This document shows positions 34,199 to 44,830 of a DNA stretch of 64,000 nt, in pieces (position 1 is the stretch's first letter; the number at the start of each line of letters is the position of its first letter). Position numbers and translations under genes: made by a program. The notes under the pieces were generated by a model. That model was not told the DNA's origin and did no database searches. It saw nothing but the letters and a program-made list of their open reading frames with translations. The stretch is from contig CAWCLK010000020.1 of NCBI GenBank assembly GCA_963796225.1, positions 124,001 through 188,000 on the forward strand. Reading direction: 5' to 3'. Origin of the DNA: CAWCLK01 sp963796225. Its GTDB lineage: Bacteria; Actinomycetota; Nitriliruptoria; Nitriliruptorales; Nitriliruptoraceae.

Positions 34199-35665
34199 TC
34201 AGCCGCCGATCGCGGCCCGGAGCAGCTCGTTGGTCTTGCGCGGGTCGGCCTGGCCCTTCGTGGCCTTCATGACCTGGCCGACCAGCGCCCCGATCGCCTT
34301 GTCGTTCCCGCCCCGGATGGTCTCGACGGTGTCGGGGTTGTCGGCCACGACCTGGTCGACGATGGCCTGCAGCTCGCCCTCGTCGGAGACCTGCTGCAGG
34401 CCCTCCTCCTCGGCGACCTGCGCCGGGGTGCGGGCGCCCTTCGAGGCGATGACGTGCTCGAGCACCTGCTTGGCCAGCGACGTCGACAACGTGCCATCGC
34501 CGACCAGCGCCACCAGCTCGGCGACGTGCGCCCCGGTCAGCCCGGCCGCGTCGATGTCCAGGCCGGCGGCACCGAGCTGGCCGGCGACGTCGCCGGCGAG
34601 CCAGTTGGCGGTCGCCTTCGGGTCGGCGCCCAGGCCGACGGCGTCGTCGAACACGCCGAGCATCCCGCCGGAGACGACCGTGGTGGCCTGCGCGGCGTCG
34701 ACCCCGGCGCCGGTGAGCCGCTCACGGGCGACCGACGGCAGCTCGGGGATCGTCCCGCGCAGCCCGTCGACCCAGTCGGCCGGCGAGAACACCTCGACGA
34801 GGTCGGGGTCCGGGAAGTAGCGGTAGTCGGTGACCGACTCCTTGCGGCGCAGCATGGCGCCGACGCCCCGGCCCTCGTCCCAGTGCCGGGTCTCCATGGT
34901 GATGCTGCCACCGTCCTCGAGCACGGCGATCTGGCGCTCGGCCTCGAACGCGATGGCCCGGCCGAGCGACCGGATCGAGTTGAGGTTCTTGGTCTCGGTG
35001 CGGGTGCCGAGCTCGGGGTCGCCGACGCGCCGGACCGACACGTTGGCGTCGCAGCGGATCGAGCCCTCCTCCATCCTCGCGTCCGAGACGCCGAGCGCCT
35101 GGACGATCCCCTGCAGCTCGCGCAGGTAGGCCTGGGCGGTCTCGGGGTCGTGGATGTCGGGGCGGGACACGATCTCGAGCAGGGGCACGCCGCAGCGGTT
35201 GTAGTCGATCAGCGAGGTGTCGGCGCCGTGCAGCCGGCCGGTCGCCCCGAGGTGGGTGGACTTGCCGGTGTCCTCCTCCATGTGGAGGCGCTCGATGCGC
35301 ACGCGCACCTCCTCGCCCTCGACCTCGAGGTCCAGCCAGCCGTCGTGGCACAGCGGGACGTCGTACTGGCTGATCTGGTAGTTCTTCGCCAGGTCGGGGT
35401 AGAAGTAGTTCTTGCGGTGGAAGCGGCACACCTCGGCGATGCCGCAGTTCAGCGCCAGGCCCAGACGGGCCGCCGACGTCACCGCCTCGCGGTTGACCAC
35501 CGGCAGGGCCCCGGGCTGCCCGGTGCACACCGGGCAGACGTTGGTGTTGGGCTCGCCGCCGAAGTCGGCGGAGCAGCCGCACCACATCTTGGTCGTGGTG
35601 TTGAGCTCGACGTGGACCTCGAGGCCCACGACCAGCTCCCAGCCTTCCTTCACAGCCGTCACCAT
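34199..35665 (-). CDS. gatB: Asp-tRNA(Asn)/Glu-tRNA(Gln) amidotransferase subunit B
   Basis: 488 residues; GLEVHVELNTTTKMWCGCSADFGGEPN, zinc-site cysteines CGC and CPVC, YPDLAKNYQISQYD, HMEEDTGKSTH, DYNRCGVPLLEIVSRPD, and the C-terminal YqeY-like tail (GALVGQVMKATKGQADP) that binds tRNA. It forms the GatCAB complex with the neighbours. The start is ATG 35665 (MVTAVKEGWELV). Confidence 0.97.
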   Translation of the reverse strand: MVTAVKEGWELVVGLEVHVELNTTTKMWCGCSADFGGEPNTNVCPVCTGQPGALPVVNREAVTSAARLGLALNCGIAEVCRFHRKNYFYPDLAKNYQISQYDVPLCHDGWLDLEVEGEEVRVRIERLHMEEDTGKSTHLGATGRLHGADTSLIDYNRCGVPLLEIVSRPDIHDPETAQAYLRELQGIVQALGVSDARMEEGSIRCDANVSVRRVGDPELGTRTETKNLNSIRSLGRAIAFEAERQIAVLEDGGSITMETRHWDEGRGVGAMLRRKESVTDYRYFPDPDLVEVFSPADWVDGLRGTIPELPSVARERLTGAGVDAAQATTVVSGGMLGVFDDAVGLGADPKATANWLAGDVAGQLGAAGLDIDAAGLTGAHVAELVALVGDGTLSTSLAKQVLEHVIASKGARTPAQVAEEEGLQQVSDEGELQAIVDQVVADNPDTVETIRGGNDKAIGALVGQVMKATKGQADPRKTNELLRAAIGG

Positions 35666-35670
35666 CGTCG

Positions 35671-37192
35671 TCACACCCCTGCCACGGCGCGAGCGCCGGT
35701 CGGAATCGTCGACAGCCCGAGGTCCTGCTCGAGGGCCCAGGCCACCCGGTACATCACGTCGTCGCGCAGCAGCGGCGCCATCACCTGCAGCCCGGTGGGC
35801 AGGCCCGCGTCGTCGCGCCCGTTGGGCAGCGACAGGGCCGGGATGCCGGCCAGCGACGCGGGCACGGTCGCCACGTCGTTGAGGTACATCGCCAGCGGGT
35901 CGGCGGTCTTGTCGCCCAGTGGGAACGCCACCGTCGGCGACGTCGGCGAGACCACGACGTCGACGCTCTTCGAACGCCGACGCGAAGTCGTTCGCGATGA
36001 GCCGGCGGACCTTGGAGGCCTGCAGGTAGTAGGCGTCGTAGTAGCCCGAGCTCAGCGCGTGGGTGCCGATCATGATCCGGCGCTTGACCTCGGGTCCGAA
36101 GCCGGCCTCGCGGGTCAGCGCGTTCATCTCCTCGGCGGTCGCCCCGTCGACGCGGTTGCCGTACCGCACGCCGTCGAACCGGGCGAGGTTGGAGGACGCC
36201 TCGGACGGGGCGATCAGGTAGTAGGCCGGCAGGCCGTAGGCGGCGTGGGGCAGCGAGACCTCGACGATCTCGGCGCCGAGCGACTCGAAGCGGCGCAGCG
36301 AGTCGGCGAAGGCCGCCTCGACGCCGGGCTCGTAGCCCTCGCCCTGCAGCTCGCGGACCACGCCGATGCGCAGCCCCTCGACGCCGTCACGCAGGTGCGC
36401 CAGCAGGTCGGGCACCTCGTCGGGGATGGAGGTCGAGTCCAGCGGGTCGTGGCCCTGGATGACGGTCTGCAGCAGGGCGGTGTCCTCGACCGTGCGCGCG
36501 AAGGGGCCGGCCTGGTCCAGCGAGGACGCGAAGGCCACCAGCCCGTACCGCGACACCGCCCCGTAGGTCGGCTTGGCGCCGACGATCCCGCACACGGCAG
36601 CGGGCTGGCGGATGGAGCCGCCGGTGTCGGTCCCGAGGGCGATCGGGGCCATGTGGGCGGCCACCGCAGCGGCCGAGCCACCCGACGACCCGCCGGGGAC
36701 CCGGTCGAGGTCCCACGGGTTGCGGGTGTTGCCGTAGGCGGAGTTCTCGGTCGACGACCCCATGGCGAACTCGTCCATGTTGGTCTTGCCGAGGATCACG
36801 ACGTCGGCCTCGCGCAGGCGGCGCGTGACGGTGGCGTCGTAGGGGGGCTCCCACCCGTCGAGCATGCGGGACCCGACGGTGGTCGGGGCGCCCCGCATCG
36901 TGATGACGTCCTTCAGCGCCAGCGGCACGCCGGCCAGCGGACCCATGGGCCGGCCGGTCACGCGGCGCTGGTCGACGTCGTCGGCGTGCTTGCGGGCCAT
37001 GTCGGCCGTGACCGCGAGGAACGCGTGGACGTCGGACTCGGACAGGTCCCCGTGCGGCCGCGCGTGGCCGTCGACGGCCTCGATGCGGTCGAGGTGGGCG
37101 TCGGTGACCTCGCGCGCCGAGACCTCCTGGTCCGCCATGCGGCGGGCCAGCTCGGCGGCGGAGGCGGTGAGGATCTCGTTCGTGCCTGCCAT
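35671..37192 (-). CDS. gatA: Asp-tRNA(Asn)/Glu-tRNA(Gln) amidotransferase subunit A (one-base frameshift near 35965)
   Basis: Amidase subunit that releases ammonia for tRNA-bound Asp/Glu. Catalytic Lys in PLALKDVITMRGAPTT, GKTNMDEFAMGSSTENSAYG, PGGSSGGSAAAVAA and GTDTGGSIRQPAAVCG (cis-Ser and nucleophile Ser). The frame breaks after LIANDFASAFE; removing one base near 35965 restores SVDVVVSPTSPTVAFPLG and the remaining ~95 residues. The gene is essential in bacteria that lack AsnRS or GlnRS, so the break is probably an error. About 507 residues after repair. Confidence 0.95.
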
Positions 37193-37195
37193 CGG

Positions 37196-37489
37196 CTAGC
37201 CCTCCTCCGCGACGATGCGCGGCACCGCGAACCGGTCGTCCTGTGCGTCGGGGGCCTGCGACAGGATGACCTCGCGCGGCAGCGACGGACGCGGCTCGTC
37301 CTCGCGCATGACGTTGCGCAGCGGGAACGGGTGGGTCAGCGGCTCGACGTCGGCGGCGACCTCGCCCACGCTCTCGGCGTACTCGAGGATCTGCGAGAGC
37401 TGGGGGGCCAGCTCGGCGACCTCGTCGTCGGTCAGCGCCAGGCGGGCCAGCATGGCCACGTGGCGGACCTCGTCCTCGGACAGCGACAC
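37196..37489 (-). CDS. gatC: Asp-tRNA(Asn)/Glu-tRNA(Gln) amidotransferase subunit C
   Basis: 97 residues, MSLSEDEVRHVAMLARLALTDDE to RNVMREDEPRPSLP, the short helical belt wrapping GatA. The first of three genes gatC-gatA-gatB; three bases separate it from gatA. This order is standard in actinobacteria. Confidence 0.95.
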   Translation of the reverse strand: MSLSEDEVRHVAMLARLALTDDEVAELAPQLSQILEYAESVGEVAADVEPLTHPFPLRNVMREDEPRPSLPREVILSQAPDAQDDRFAVPRIVAEEG

Positions 37490-37600
37490 GGGAGGGAGTC
37501 CTCAGGGATCGGGGGCAGCTCGACCCCCGAGGCTACTGACTCCCGTCCAGCCGCCGGACCTCGCCGGCTGGCACGATGGGGGCGACACGAGGAGGACCGG

Positions 37601-38020
37601 ATGAGCGACGTGGCCGACACCTACCGCCGCTGGCTGCTGGGGCTGTGGCACGCCCCCGACGACGAGCTCGACGACCTGGCCACCGAGCTCGCCGCGGACG
37701 ACCTGGTCGTGCACAACGGGCGGCACGACCTCGACCAGCAGGGCCCCGCGGCGCTCGCCACCGTCGTGCGCTCCGCCCGCGGGTTCTACACCGACACGCA
37801 CGTGACGCTCGACGTCGGCCCCGTCGTCGACGGCGAGCTGGTGGCCGCGCGCTGGACGTTCACCGGCGACTACGCGGGCGGGCTGCCGGGCGCGACCGCA
37901 CCGACCGGGACCCCCGTGGTGCTCGTGGGCATGGACCTGATGCGGGTCGTCGACGGGCGCATCGCCGAGTACTGGTCGCTCTCCGACGCTGCCGACATGA
38001 TGCGCCAGCTCACGAGCTGA
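37601..38020 (+). CDS. SnoaL-like (NTF2-fold) protein
   Basis: 139 residues, with the cone-like fold of SnoaL/ester cyclases by pattern: YRRWLLGLWHAPDDELDDLATELAADD, VVHNGRHDLDQQGPAAL, then the FTGDYAGG and EYWSLSDAADMMRQL end. GGAGG is 5 bases upstream of ATG 37601. It is on the opposite strand to gatC and converges on a DUF983 gene, overlapping its end by 11 bases. The reaction is unknown; many such proteins bind small lipophilic molecules. Confidence 0.75.
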   Translation: MSDVADTYRRWLLGLWHAPDDELDDLATELAADDLVVHNGRHDLDQQGPAALATVVRSARGFYTDTHVTLDVGPVVDGELVAARWTFTGDYAGGLPGATAPTGTPVVLVGMDLMRVVDGRIAEYWSLSDAADMMRQLTS

Positions 38021-38472
38021 CCGGCGGTCCGCCGTCGCCCAGCTCGTCGCGCGACGGCTCGCGCCGCGCGGCCTCCGAGGCGGTCATCGCGTCGGCCTCC
38101 TCGTGGGGTTCCGGCGGGTGGATCGCGAGGTCGATCCCGACCCAGGTCGTCTTGGACCAGCCGTACCCCAGCACCGGGATCGCCCCGTTGATGACCAGCC
38201 CGCCCGATCAGCAGCACCGTCCAGGGCACGTCGGGCCAGAACAGCAGCATCCCGCCGACGAACCACGTCCCGAAGGCCGCCATCACCGCCCCGATGGAGA
38301 CCGTCATCGCCCCGAGCCAGTAGCCGTCCTCGCGCTCGAAGTGCAGGCCGCACGTCGGGCACCGCGGGTGGAGCTCGTTCAACGAGGCGAACAGGCCCCG
38401 TCCCCCGCACCAGCCGCAGGCCCCCAGCGCCCCGCGCCAGACCGGCGTGAGGCGATGGGCGGGGCGGTGCAC
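38010..38472 (-). CDS. DUF983 family membrane protein with two CxxC pairs (frameshift near 38204)
   Basis: About 153 residues after repair. Two zinc-ribbon-like pairs (CGWCGGRGLF and CPTCGLHFEREDGYW) precede two hydrophobic spans (VMAAFGTWFVGGMLLFW and, after the break, LVINGAIPVLGYGW). Dropping one base at ~38204 restores LLIGGLVINGAIPVL and an acidic tail ending DGGPPVSS. The first pair of cysteines marks a DUF983 domain; the function of this family is not known. Confidence 0.8.
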
Positions 38473-38512
38473 GGTTCACCGAAGGTACGGGCCGCCCGGC
38501 GCCGCGGACAGA

Positions 38513-38905
38513 TCACTCGCGCCCGGCCTCGACGTCCGAGAAGCCGCGGTCGAGGCCGAGCCAGATCGCCTTGGCCCAGCCGTACCCGAGGAACGGCACG
38601 ACGCCGTTGAGGACCAGGCCCGTGATCAGCAGGGCGGTCCAGGGCACGTCGGGCCAGGTCAGCAGGATCCCGAACAGCAGCGTCGCCCCGAACACGATCT
38701 CGACCAGGGCGAAGATCACGATCATCGCCCCGACCCAGTACCCCTCCTCCCGGGCGAACGTCAGCCCGCAGGACGGGCAGGCGTCCTTCAGGTCGGGCAT
38801 GAGCACCGAGCCGGCGAAGATGCCGCGGGACCACAGGCCGGGCAGCGACCGGCCATGCCACGCCGGACGGCCTGGCCGCGGGAGACGGTGCGGACCACGA
38901 GTCAC
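38513..38905 (-). CDS. DUF983 family membrane protein, second copy with one CxxC pair
   Basis: 130 residues with the same plan as the neighbour at 38010-38472: CPSCGLTFAREEGYWVGAM, two spans and GYGWAKAIWLGLD. Where the neighbour has the first CxxC (CGWCGGRGLF) this one reads GLWSRGIFAGS, so half of the putative metal site is lost. The start is GTG 38905, with AGAGGAGG immediately upstream. A tandem duplication, now diverged. Confidence 0.85.
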   Translation of the reverse strand: MTRGPHRLPRPGRPAWHGRSLPGLWSRGIFAGSVLMPDLKDACPSCGLTFAREEGYWVGAMIVIFALVEIVFGATLLFGILLTWPDVPWTALLITGLVLNGVVPFLGYGWAKAIWLGLDRGFSDVEAGRE

Positions 38906-38986
38906 CCTCCTCTGGGGGAGCCTTCAAGCGTACGGTGCGACGGACGGCCACACCGCCGGTCGCGACGGGTCCGAATTCCTGTCACG

Positions 38987-40320
38987 ATGACAGCAACGCG
39001 TCGCCCCACTCCCGACCTCGGAGCACGTCACGGACTCGACCGCCCTGCTCACGGACCACTACGAGCTGACGATGCTCGACGCCGCGATGGAGGCCGGCGT
39101 CGGTGACCGGCGCTGCGTGTTCGAGCTCTTCACACGTCGCCTCCCGGCGGGACGCCGGTACGGGGTGGTCGGGGGCGTGCAGCGGGCCCTCGGCCTGCTC
39201 GACCGCTTCTGCTTCGACGACGAGGTCATGGCCTACCTGGGCGAGCGGGACTTCCTGCACGCCGGGACCGAGCAGTGGCTCGCGGGGCGCACCTTCGGCT
39301 GGGACCTCACCGCCTTCCGCGACGGCGAGGTCCACTTCCCGGACGAACCGGTGCTGACCGTCGAGGCGACCTTCGCCGAGGCGGTGATCCTCGAGACCCT
39401 CCTGCTGAGCGTCCTCAACCACGACGCCGCCATCGCCGCCGCGACGGCACGCATGCTCGACGCGGCCGGCGACCGCGGGATCATGGAGTTCGGCAGCCGC
39501 CGCACGCACGAGCAGGCGGCGGTGGCCACCAGCACGATCGCCGTGCAGCTGGGGGTCGCCGGGACCTCGAACCTCGAGGCCGGGCGCCGGCACGGCGTGC
39601 CGACGCTCGGGACCAGCGCCCACGCCTTCACCATGCTGTTCGCCGACGAGCTGACCTCCTTCGAGGCACAGGTCGAGGCCTTCGGGCCGGGCACGACCCT
39701 CCTCGTGGACACCTACGACACGCCCACGGGGATCGAGAACGCCGTCCGCGCGGCCGGCACCGGGCTGGGCGCGATCCGGATCGACTCGGGCGACCTGTTC
39801 GAGGAGGCCGTCGCCGCCCGCGAGCAGCTGGACGCGCTCGGGGCCACCGGCACCCGCATCGTGGTGTCCGGCGACCTCGACGAGTACGAGATCGCCCGCC
39901 TGGCCGACGCCCCGGTCGACAGCTACGGGGTGGGCACCCGGCTGGTCACCGGGTCGGGCGCCCCGACGGCCGGCTTCGTCTACAAGCTCGTCGCGCGCGG
40001 CCTGGGCGACGGAGACCCCGAACCGGTCGCGAAGTCGTCGACGGGCAAGGCCACGCGGGGCGGGCGCAAGCACGTCTGGCGCCGGCTGGACGACGGCGTG
40101 GCCGTCGAGGACGTGGTGACGCAGTCCGGCGACCCGGTCGAGGGGGCGCGGTGCCTGCAGGTGCCGCTGCTGCGCGGCGGTCGCCGCGTGGGCGACCCCG
40201 ACGCCCCGTCCACGGCCGAGCACCACCGGGCCGCGATGGCCGAGCTGCCCGCCGACGCGCGCGACCTGTCCGACGGCGACCCCTGCCTCCCGGTCACCTT
40301 CGCCGACGGACTCCTCCTAG
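38987..40320 (+). CDS. pncB: Nicotinate phosphoribosyltransferase (both ends affected by likely one-base errors)
   Basis: Makes nicotinate mononucleotide in NAD salvage. Body frame is clear: TDSTALLTDHYELTML, FELFTRRLPAGRRYGV, EFGSRRTHEQAAV, GTSNLEAGRRHGVPTLGT, AHAFTMLF, VDTYDTPTGIENAV, IRIDSGDL, SGDLDEYEI, YGVGTRLVTGSGAPTAGFVYKLV. In this frame there is no ATG/GTG/TTG before residue 'MLDAAMEAG', and no stop until far inside ligA. An ATG at 38987 and a TAG at 40318-40320 each fit if one base was added, giving about 443 residues. The TAG would share its CTAG with the ligA stop on the other strand. Confidence 0.88.
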
Positions 40321-42394
40321 ACCGGCAGCTCGCCGGTCTCGAGCAGGCGCTCGAAGGCGGCCTCGTCCAGCACGGGGACGCCGAGGTCCTCGGCCCTGGC
40401 CAGCTTGGACCCGGCGTTCTCGCCGACGACCAGCGCGGTCGTCTTCGTCGAGACGCTGCCGGTGGCCTTCCCGCCCCGCTGCTCGATGGCCTGCTTGGCC
40501 TCGTCGCGGGTGAAGCGCTCGAGGGTGCCGGTGACCACGAAGGTCATGCCGGCGAGCGGGGCGTCGTCGCCCCCCTCCCCCGCTGCGACGGGTTCGGGCA
40601 GGTCGGTGTCGGTGCGGACGCCGAGCTCGACGAGGTCGTCGACGAGCTGGGCGTTGCGGGGCGTGGCGAACCACGCCTCGACGGCCTCGGCGATGATCGG
40701 GCCGATCCCGTCGATGGCGGCGATCTCGTCGGCGGTGGCGGCGCGGATGCCGGCCAGCGTGCGCAGGTCGCTGGGCCAGGAGCTTGGCCACCGTGGGGCC
40801 GAGGTGGCGGATGTTGAGCGCCACGAGCAGCCGTTCGAGCGGCTTGGTCCGGGCGGCCTCGATGCCGGCCAGCAGGTTGTCGACGGACTTCTCGCCCCAG
40901 CCCTCGAGCGCCAGCAGCTCGTCGCGGTGCTCGGGCAGCCGGAACACGCCGGCGAGGTCGGTCAACAGGCCGAGGTCGAGGAACAGCCGGACGGACTTCT
41001 CGCCGAGGCCCTCGATGTCCAGCGCGCCGCGCGAGGCCAGGTGCGTGAGCGACTCGAACAGCCGGTTGGGGCAGTCGACGTTCTCGCAGAGGTGGTGGGC
41101 CTCGCCCTCGGGGCGGTGCAGCGGCTGGCCGCAGAACGGGCAGTCGGCCGGCATGTGCCAGACCTCGGCGCCGTCGGGGCGTTCGGACAGCACGGGGCCG
41201 ACGACCTCGGGGATGACGTCGCCGGCGCGGCGGACGATCACCGTGTCGCCGACGCGGACGTCCTTGGCGTGGACCTGGATCTCGTTGTGCAGGGTGGCGT
41301 TGGTGATCTGCACGCCGGCCACGATGACGGGCTCGAGCACCGCGTAGGGCGTCGCCTTGCCCGTGCGCCCGACGTTGACCTCGATCGCCCGCAGCGTGGT
41401 GCGTTCCTCGACGGGCGGCATCTTGTACGCGATGGCCCAGCGCGGGGCGCGCGCGGTGAACCCCAGCCGTTCCCGCTGGGCGAGGTCGTCGACCTTCACC
41501 ACGACCCCGTCGATCTCGTAGGCGACGTCGTGCCGGGCGGCGGTCCATCGTTCGACGAAGTCCCAGACCTCGTCGATCGTGTCGACCGTGGCGGTCTGCG
41601 GGGCGGTGGGCAGGCCGGCGGCCTCGGCCCAGTGCAGGAAGCCGGCGTGGGTGTCGAAGGTGCCGTCGGTCCTGCGCTCGTTCCCCCACTCGACGACTCC
41701 CAGCCCGTGCACCCAGAGGGTGAGGGGCCGCTCGGCGACCTTGCGCGGGTCCTTCTGCCGCAGTGCACCCGACGCGGCGTTGCGTGGGTTCATGAACGCG
41801 GGCTCGCCGGCCTCGATGCGGGCGGCGTTCATGGTCTCGAAGTCGGCCAGCGGGTAGTAGACCTCGCCGCGGATCTCGACCAGCGACGGGCGGGTCGTCG
41901 ACCGCCAGCCGATACGGGACGGCGTCGATGGTCAGCAGCTGCGGGGTGACGTCCTCGCCGACGGTCCCGTCGCCACGCGTGGCGCCGGTGGTCAGCACCC
42001 CGTCGCGGTAGACGAGGTTGATCGCCACGCCGTCGATCTTGAGCTCGCAGGTCCACCGCACGTCCTCGTCCGGCTCGAGCCCGCGGCGCACCCGGGCCGC
42101 CCACTCGTCGAGCTCCTCGCGGGAGAACGCGTTGTCCAGGGACAGCATCGGTTCCGGGTGGCGGAACTCGGGGAAGGCCGTGTCACGCGGGGCGCCGACC
42201 TGCTGGGTGGGCGAGTCGGGGCGGACCAGCTCGGGGTGGTCGGCCTCCAGCGACTCGAGCTCGCGGTACAGCTCGTCGAACTGGCTGTCGGGCATCGCCG
42301 GGTCCGACAGCACGTAGTAGCGGTAGCGCGCGTCCTGGATGACCCGGACGAGCTCGTCGTGGCGGTCGCGGGCGGCGGCGAGGTCGGTCGTCAT
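40317..42394 (-). CDS. ligA: NAD-dependent DNA ligase (two one-base frameshifts, near 41889 and 40779)
   Basis: Seals nicks in replication. Adenylation domain with the lysine in CELKIDGVAINLVYRDGVLTTGATRGDG; after the first break LVEIRGEVYYPLADFE, YKMPPVEERTTL, NVGRTGKATPYA (OB fold), four zinc cysteines (CPFCGQP, CENVDCPN), HhH region LDIEGLGEKSVRLFL; after the second break the BRCT domain (MTFVVTGTLERFTRDEA to DLGVPVLDEAAFERLL). Length 2078 bases, which is 692 codons plus two extra bases. The gene is essential, so errors are more likely than decay. Confidence 0.95.
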
Positions 42395-42466
42395 GGGGGC
42401 GATCCTAGGCCCGGGTACGACGCCAGGGCGCGACGCGGAGGTTGAAGCACCGCTGACCGATGCCCG

Positions 42467-43590
42467 TCAGCCCCCCGTGCGCACCGGCAGGCCGGGGCGC
42501 TGGGCGGCGGCGATGCGACCGCCCGCCGAGGCAGTGGTCGCCTGGTAGAGCACCGCGGCCTGCCCCACGGCGACCCCGTGGGCGGGCTCGTCGAGGTGGA
42601 CGCGCCAGCGCCCGTCCGGGCCGGCCACGACGTGGCCGGCAGGGGCCGCCCGTGGGCCCGTAGCTGCACGGTGAGGCCGTCGCGGTCGGCGGGCGCCCCG
42701 TCGGCGACCGTCCACGTCGGGGCGTCGAGGTCGAGCCAGCGGCACGCCAGTGCGTCGCGGGGGCCGACGACCACGGTGTTCGAGGACGCGTCGAGGTCGA
42801 CCACGAACCGGCGCTGGTGGTGCCCGAGCCGCAGCCCGCGGCGCTGGCCCACGGTGTAGTGCCAGACGCCGTCGTGCTGGCCGAGCTCACGCCCGTCGAG
42901 GTCGACGATCGGCCCCGGCGTGGCGGGCAACCGCTGCGCGAGGTAGCCGGCGGTGTCGCCGTCGGGGATGAAGCAGACGTCGTAGGAGTCGGGCTTGCCC
43001 GCCACCCGCAGGTCGAGCTCGTCGGCCAGCGTCCGCACGCGGTCCTTGGTCAGCTCGCCGACGGGGAACAGCGACCGCGCCAGCTGGTCGGGGGTGGCCA
43101 CGTACAGCACGTAGCTCTGGTCCTTGGCGACGTCGGCGGCCCGGTGCAGCCGCGCCCCGACGGTCGGCGTGGTCACCGGCGCCCCGTCCGGGTCCCGCAG
43201 CCGGACGTGGTGGCCGGTCGCCAGCGCGTCGAACCCGAGGGTGACCGCACGGTCGAGCAGCGCGGCGTACTTGACGCGCTCGTTGCACGTCACGCACGGG
43301 TTGGGGGTCACCCCGTCGGCGTAGGCCGCGGCGAAGGGGTCCTGGACCTCGCGGACGAACACCTCGCCCATGTCCCAGACGTAGAACGGGATCCCGAGCA
43401 CCTGGGCGGCACGGCGGGCGTCCTGGGCGTCGTCGAGGGTGCAGCAGCCCTGGCCGGGGACCTGGTCGGCGAGCGGCACGTCGGCGAGCTTGAGGTGCAC
43501 GCCGGTGACGTCGTGCCCGGCCTCGACAAGGCGTGCGGCGGCCACGGCGGAGTCGACCCCACCGGACATGGCGACGAGCACGGTGGCCAT
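42467..43590 (-). CDS. mnmA: tRNA 2-thiouridylase (one-base frameshift near 42645)
   Basis: Thiolates U34 of tRNA(Lys/Glu/Gln), taking sulfur from a cysteine desulfurase. ATP-binding PP-loop ATVLVAMSGGVDSAVAAARL, first cysteine in GQGCCTLDDAQDAR, VTPNPCVTCNERVKYAALL, second cysteine in SYDVCFIPDGDTAGYL, HYTVGQRRGL. A missing base near 42645 breaks the C-terminal beta domain; the rest reads GHVVAGPDGRWRVHLD. The ATG lies 3 bases from the stop of the desulfurase gene, matching the thiolation partnership. Confidence 0.94.
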
Positions 43591-43592
43591 GG

Positions 43593-44760
43593 TCAGGCGC
43601 CGCTGCCGGCCACGGCCGCGCCCCGCCGCAGCCGGGTGATCGCATCGACGAGCACGTCCAGGGCACGGTCGACCTCGGCGTCCGTGGTGGTCCAGCCGAC
43701 CGTGAGCCGGAGGACCGCGTCGGCCTCGATGCCACATGCGTCCAGCACGTGGCTGGACTTCAGCGCCCCGGACCCGCAGGCCGCCCCGGTGGCAGCCTGC
43801 ACGCCGGCGCGGTCGAGCGCGAAGGTCAGCGCCTCCCCCGCGACGCCGGCGATCCCGACGTGCAGGTGCGTGGGCAGTCGCCGGGACGGGTCCACCGGGC
43901 CGTTGCGCACCACGCCGTCGAGGGCCAGCAGGCCGGTCGCGAGCCGGTCGGTCTGGACGCCGGCGGTGGCGGCGAGGCGGTCACGGTCGGCGGCCGCCGC
44001 CACCAGTCCCGCCCCGAGGCTGGCGTCCAGCGCCGAGGCGAACGTGCCCGAGCGCACCTCGCGGTCCTGGCCGCCGCCGTGGTGCAACGGGACCACCGGC
44101 ACGCCGCGCCGGAGCACGGCCACGCCGACCCCCTGGGGCGCCCCGACCTTGTGGCCGGACACGGCCAGCGCGTCGACGTCGAGATCGCGCAGGTCGCGGG
44201 TCGCGACGGCCTGCACCGTGTCGGTGTGCAGGGCCACGCCCCGCTCCCGCAGCGGGGCGCGCAGTGCCCCGACGTCGTTGACCGCGCCGAGCTCGTTGTT
44301 GGCCAGCATGACCGACACCAGCGCGGTGTCGTCGCGGACGGCGGCCAGCACCCGGTCGGGGGCGACGGTGCCGTCGCGATCCGGCGGGACCTCGGTGAGG
44401 GCGAAGCCCTGGTGCGCGGCGAGCCAGCGGCAGGTGTCCCGGACGGCCGGGTGCTCGACGGCCGTGGTGACCAGGTGGGTGCGTCCCGGCCTCCTGCGCG
44501 GCCCAGGCGATCCCCTTGATCGCGAGGTTGTCGGCCTCGGTGCCGCCGGAGGTGAACACGACGTCCTGCGGGGCGACGCCCAGCACCCCTGCCGCCTGCT
44601 CCCGTGCCTCCTCGACGGCCTGCCGTGCCTGCTGGCCGGCCGCGTGGGTCGACGACCCGTTCCCGGTCGTCGCGAGCCACGCCTCCAGCGCAGCCCGGGC
44701 CTCGGGGCGGACGGGCGTGCTGGCGGCGTGGTCGAGGTACGTGCTGGTCGGGGTGGGCAT
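43593..44760 (-). CDS. iscS: Cysteine desulfurase (one-base frameshift near 44487)
   Basis: PLP enzyme releasing sulfur from cysteine for tRNA thiolation and iron-sulfur clusters. MPTPTSTYLDHAASTPVRPEA, SGGTEADNLAIKG, then after the break HLVTTAVEHPAVRDT, VMLANNELGAVNDV, TDTVQAVATRDL, PLP lysine in SGHKVGAPQGVG, HHGGGQDREVRSGT and catalytic Cys in AATGAACGSGALK. The protein is about 388 residues. It is co-transcribed with mnmA, as in M. tuberculosis Rv3025c-Rv3024c. Confidence 0.95.
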
Positions 44761-44830
44761 GTGCGACAGGGTGCCGCATGGAGCGCCCCGGCACCTACCG
44801 TGGCGCCCCGACCGCACACGGACCGCCAGC

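Noticed and set aside
34178..38020. A 1280-residue plus-strand frame opposite gatB-gatA-gatC
   Set aside because: It ends in the real SnoaL-like gene (37601-38020), which has its own ribosome binding site; the rest is antisense.
39072..40817. Nicotinate phosphoribosyltransferase extended to 40817
   Set aside because: The last 165 codons run antisense through ligA and are not family-like; a lost stop by one base is a simpler reading.
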